6,949 nucleotides of DNA, from assembly GCA_045580875.1 (NCBI GenBank), contig JAZNOP010000094.1:1-6949 (forward strand), in the 5' to 3' direction. This stretch comes from SIG598 sp045580875 (GTDB taxonomy: Bacteria; Bacillota; Clostridia; Oscillospirales; Acutalibacteraceae). Made by a program: the position numbers and the translations under genes. Below are positions 6,029-6,949 of this stretch, piece by piece. Below the pieces are notes generated by a model. It made no database searches. It was not told where the DNA came from and worked only from the letters and a program-made list of their open reading frames with translations. The stretch's first letter is position 1. Each line of letters starts with the position of its first letter.

Positions 6029-6781
6029 ATGATTTGTTATATGTGCGGCAGGGTGCTTAGTGATGATGCCGTAGTATGCAAAGGCTGCGGCGCACAGCAG
6101 CGTCATGCTGAAAAAGTAAAGCGGGACAGTATAGTATCTGTTATGAAAAGCTTTGTATCTGAAAGCTCTTCAATGAAGGTATGGCAGCTTTGCTTAAGTC
6201 TTTTTCTTGCGATTTCTTTGCTGATTGGTGTATACGCTGTATCTCCGTCTTTGTCCCGGATTGTAAAAGATATGATTTCTGACAGACCGGAGGTAATTTT
6301 GCCGGCAGTCGATCAGGAAGCGTCAGAGATTGATAAGGTGTCGGGAGAGATTCTGATACTCACTTCAAAGATTGCTGACTGCGTCGTTGAGTCAGAAAAG
6401 GCATATGATGACGAATCATGGGAAAAGACGTTTATCGTAAATGGTAGCATTAAGGTTAAAACTTTGCGGTATACAGCCAATGAGGATTGGATTAATACCC
6501 ATGTTTATGCACTTTATCCGGATGTGCAGAATGTATCGGCTATAACACCAGCGCCTTCGTACAGTGATTGTACAGCTATTCGGATAAGAATAGGCGAGAC
6601 TTCCTATGCTCAGGGCTGCACAGTAGAAGTTGTACTTGCAAAAACGGATAAATATGACCATATATTTATTGTTGAAATGCCGAATGAGCTGTTCGAGGAA
6701 TACGAAGTCTGGATAGATGAATGGATTGATTCGCTCGATATAATTGATGCGGACATCTATTACAGCACACAGAATATCTAA
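6029..6781 (+). CDS. Zinc-ribbon single-pass membrane protein of unknown function
   Basis: A 250-residue protein. Residues 3-20 form a zinc ribbon with ligands Cys3, Cys6, Cys17 and Cys20 (CYMCG, then CKGCG), a motif common at the N-terminus of Firmicute membrane proteins. A basic stretch (HAEKVKRD, about 26-33) precedes one membrane helix at about 51-72 (VWQLCLSLFLAISLLIGVYAV). The rest, 73-250, is predicted outside and acidic, with a mixed alpha/beta look and a tryptophan-containing helix near the end (VWIDEWIDSLDI). Cys118, Cys181 and Cys197 lie in this part and could form a disulfide. I do not recognise the outer domain. ATG 6029 is chosen because it begins right at the ribbon. AAGGGAG (6008-6014) overlaps the citrate synthase stop, 14 nt upstream. 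A GTG at 6014 and a TTG at 5996 in frame are less likely. Probably translationally linked to citrate synthase. Confidence 0.8.
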   Translation: MICYMCGRVLSDDAVVCKGCGAQQRHAEKVKRDSIVSVMKSFVSESSSMKVWQLCLSLFLAISLLIGVYAVSPSLSRIVKDMISDRPEVILPAVDQEASEIDKVSGEILILTSKIADCVVESEKAYDDESWEKTFIVNGSIKVKTLRYTANEDWINTHVYALYPDVQNVSAITPAPSYSDCTAIRIRIGETSYAQGCTVEVVLAKTDKYDHIFIVEMPNELFEEYEVWIDEWIDSLDIIDADIYYSTQNI

Positions 6782-6786
6782 ATTGA

Positions 6787-6820
6787 AAAGAGGTACAGAT
6801 GTTATCTGTACCTCTTTCTT
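6787..6820 (+). terminator. Rho-independent terminator of the citrate synthase/zinc-ribbon unit
   Basis: AAAGAGGTACAGAT (6787-6800) pairs perfectly with ATCTGTACCTCTTT (6804-6817), giving 14 pairs around a minimal 3-nt loop, followed by CTTTG. It starts 5 nt after the stop. Because the stem is flanked by A and T runs it may also stop transcription coming from the right. Confidence 0.85.
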
Positions 6821-6831
6821 TGTATATAGAA

Positions 6832-6854
6832 AACCACTCGTTACACGAGTGGTT
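6832..6854. repeat. Perfect 9-bp inverted repeat, stem-loop
   Basis: AACCACTCG (6832-6840), the loop TTACA, then CGAGTGGTT (6846-6854). It is separate from the terminator just upstream and has no T run after it, so it is unlikely to be a terminator. It opens the structured segment that runs to the window edge. Subterminal hairpins of this kind mark the ends of IS200/IS605-type elements, and a 5' hairpin also opens some element-encoded guide RNAs. Either reading is inference. Confidence 0.7.
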
Positions 6855-6949
6855 CAAAAATAGCCTATGGCGAAGAGTAAAAAAAGACCTGTTACAATGA
6901 AAGAGCGGTCTGCCAACTGAAGTCGGAGGCCAAGCGGTCTTAGGAAGAC
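6832..6949 (+). ncRNA. Putative structured RNA or left end of a mobile element, truncated by the window edge
   Basis: No credible coding region is present, yet the segment is full of pairings. They are the 9-bp stem at 6832-6854, GCC-TAT-GGC at 6863-6871, AGACC (6885-6889) with GGTCT (6907-6911), GCC (6912-6914) with GGC (6928-6930), and GTCTT-AGG-AAGAC (6937-6949). The octamer AGCGGTCT occurs twice (6904-6911 and 6933-6940), offering alternative partners for AGACC. Base composition shifts from AT-rich to G-rich conserved-looking sequence after 6900. One candidate is a HEARO/omega-type RNA of an IS200/IS605-IscB element, which lies just inside the element's left end and upstream of its ORF. 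This is inference from layout, not a match I can verify. It starts 11 bp after a terminator. Confidence 0.35.

Noticed and set aside
6867..6920. 17-codon open frame starting ATGGCGAAGAGT (MAKSKKRPVT...)
   Set aside because: The start is protein-like, but there is no Shine-Dalgarno sequence upstream, it stops quickly, and the bases take part in the proposed stems. A frameshifted gene start cannot be fully excluded.

Overview
The window looks like chromosomal DNA from a low-to-moderate GC anaerobic Firmicute of class Clostridia, most like the Ruminococcus/Oscillospiraceae group. This rests on the DUF4364 protein, the YuiD-type divergent PAP2 protein, a clostridial-style citrate synthase, strong AGGAG-type ribosome binding sites and sigma-A-type promoters with near-consensus boxes. 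The genus is inferred from gene content and style, not proven.

Layout. Positions 1-140 are the right end of an IS3-family insertion sequence: the last 26 codons of its transposase plus the terminal inverted repeat. It lies 28 bp past the stop of a leftward gene cluster. That cluster reads right to left from about 3690: a 768-residue membrane-anchored MORN-repeat protein, then a divergent PAP2-family membrane protein, then a DUF4364 winged-helix-like protein. An AT-rich divergent intergenic region (3607-3882) carries one promoter facing each way. The leftward promoter contains a 17-bp palindrome that could be an operator. Rightward is a 101-residue single-pass membrane protein with strong expression signals and its own terminator. 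Next comes a complete tRNA-Val(CAC) gene with a perfect consensus promoter and its own terminator. A two-gene unit follows: citrate synthase and a zinc-ribbon single-pass membrane protein, ended by a perfect 14-bp-stem terminator. The last 120 bp (6830-6949) hold no convincing gene but are densely structured. This segment may be the left end of a mobile element or a structured RNA cut off by the window edge.

How the genes relate. Citrate synthase is the only metabolic enzyme; in such anaerobes it usually feeds 2-oxoglutarate and glutamate synthesis. Three proteins are single-pass membrane proteins of unassigned function: the MORN protein, the 101-residue protein and the zinc-ribbon protein. 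All three have a basic or zinc-binding cytoplasmic N-terminal side next to the membrane and an acidic or repeat-bearing C-terminal part predicted outside. The YuiD-like protein is an integral membrane protein. The window therefore mixes envelope genes of unknown role with housekeeping genes and has mobile-DNA traces at one edge, possibly both. The least explained parts are the exported MORN array with its tyrosine-rich acidic tail, the odd translation start of citrate synthase, and the structured right edge.
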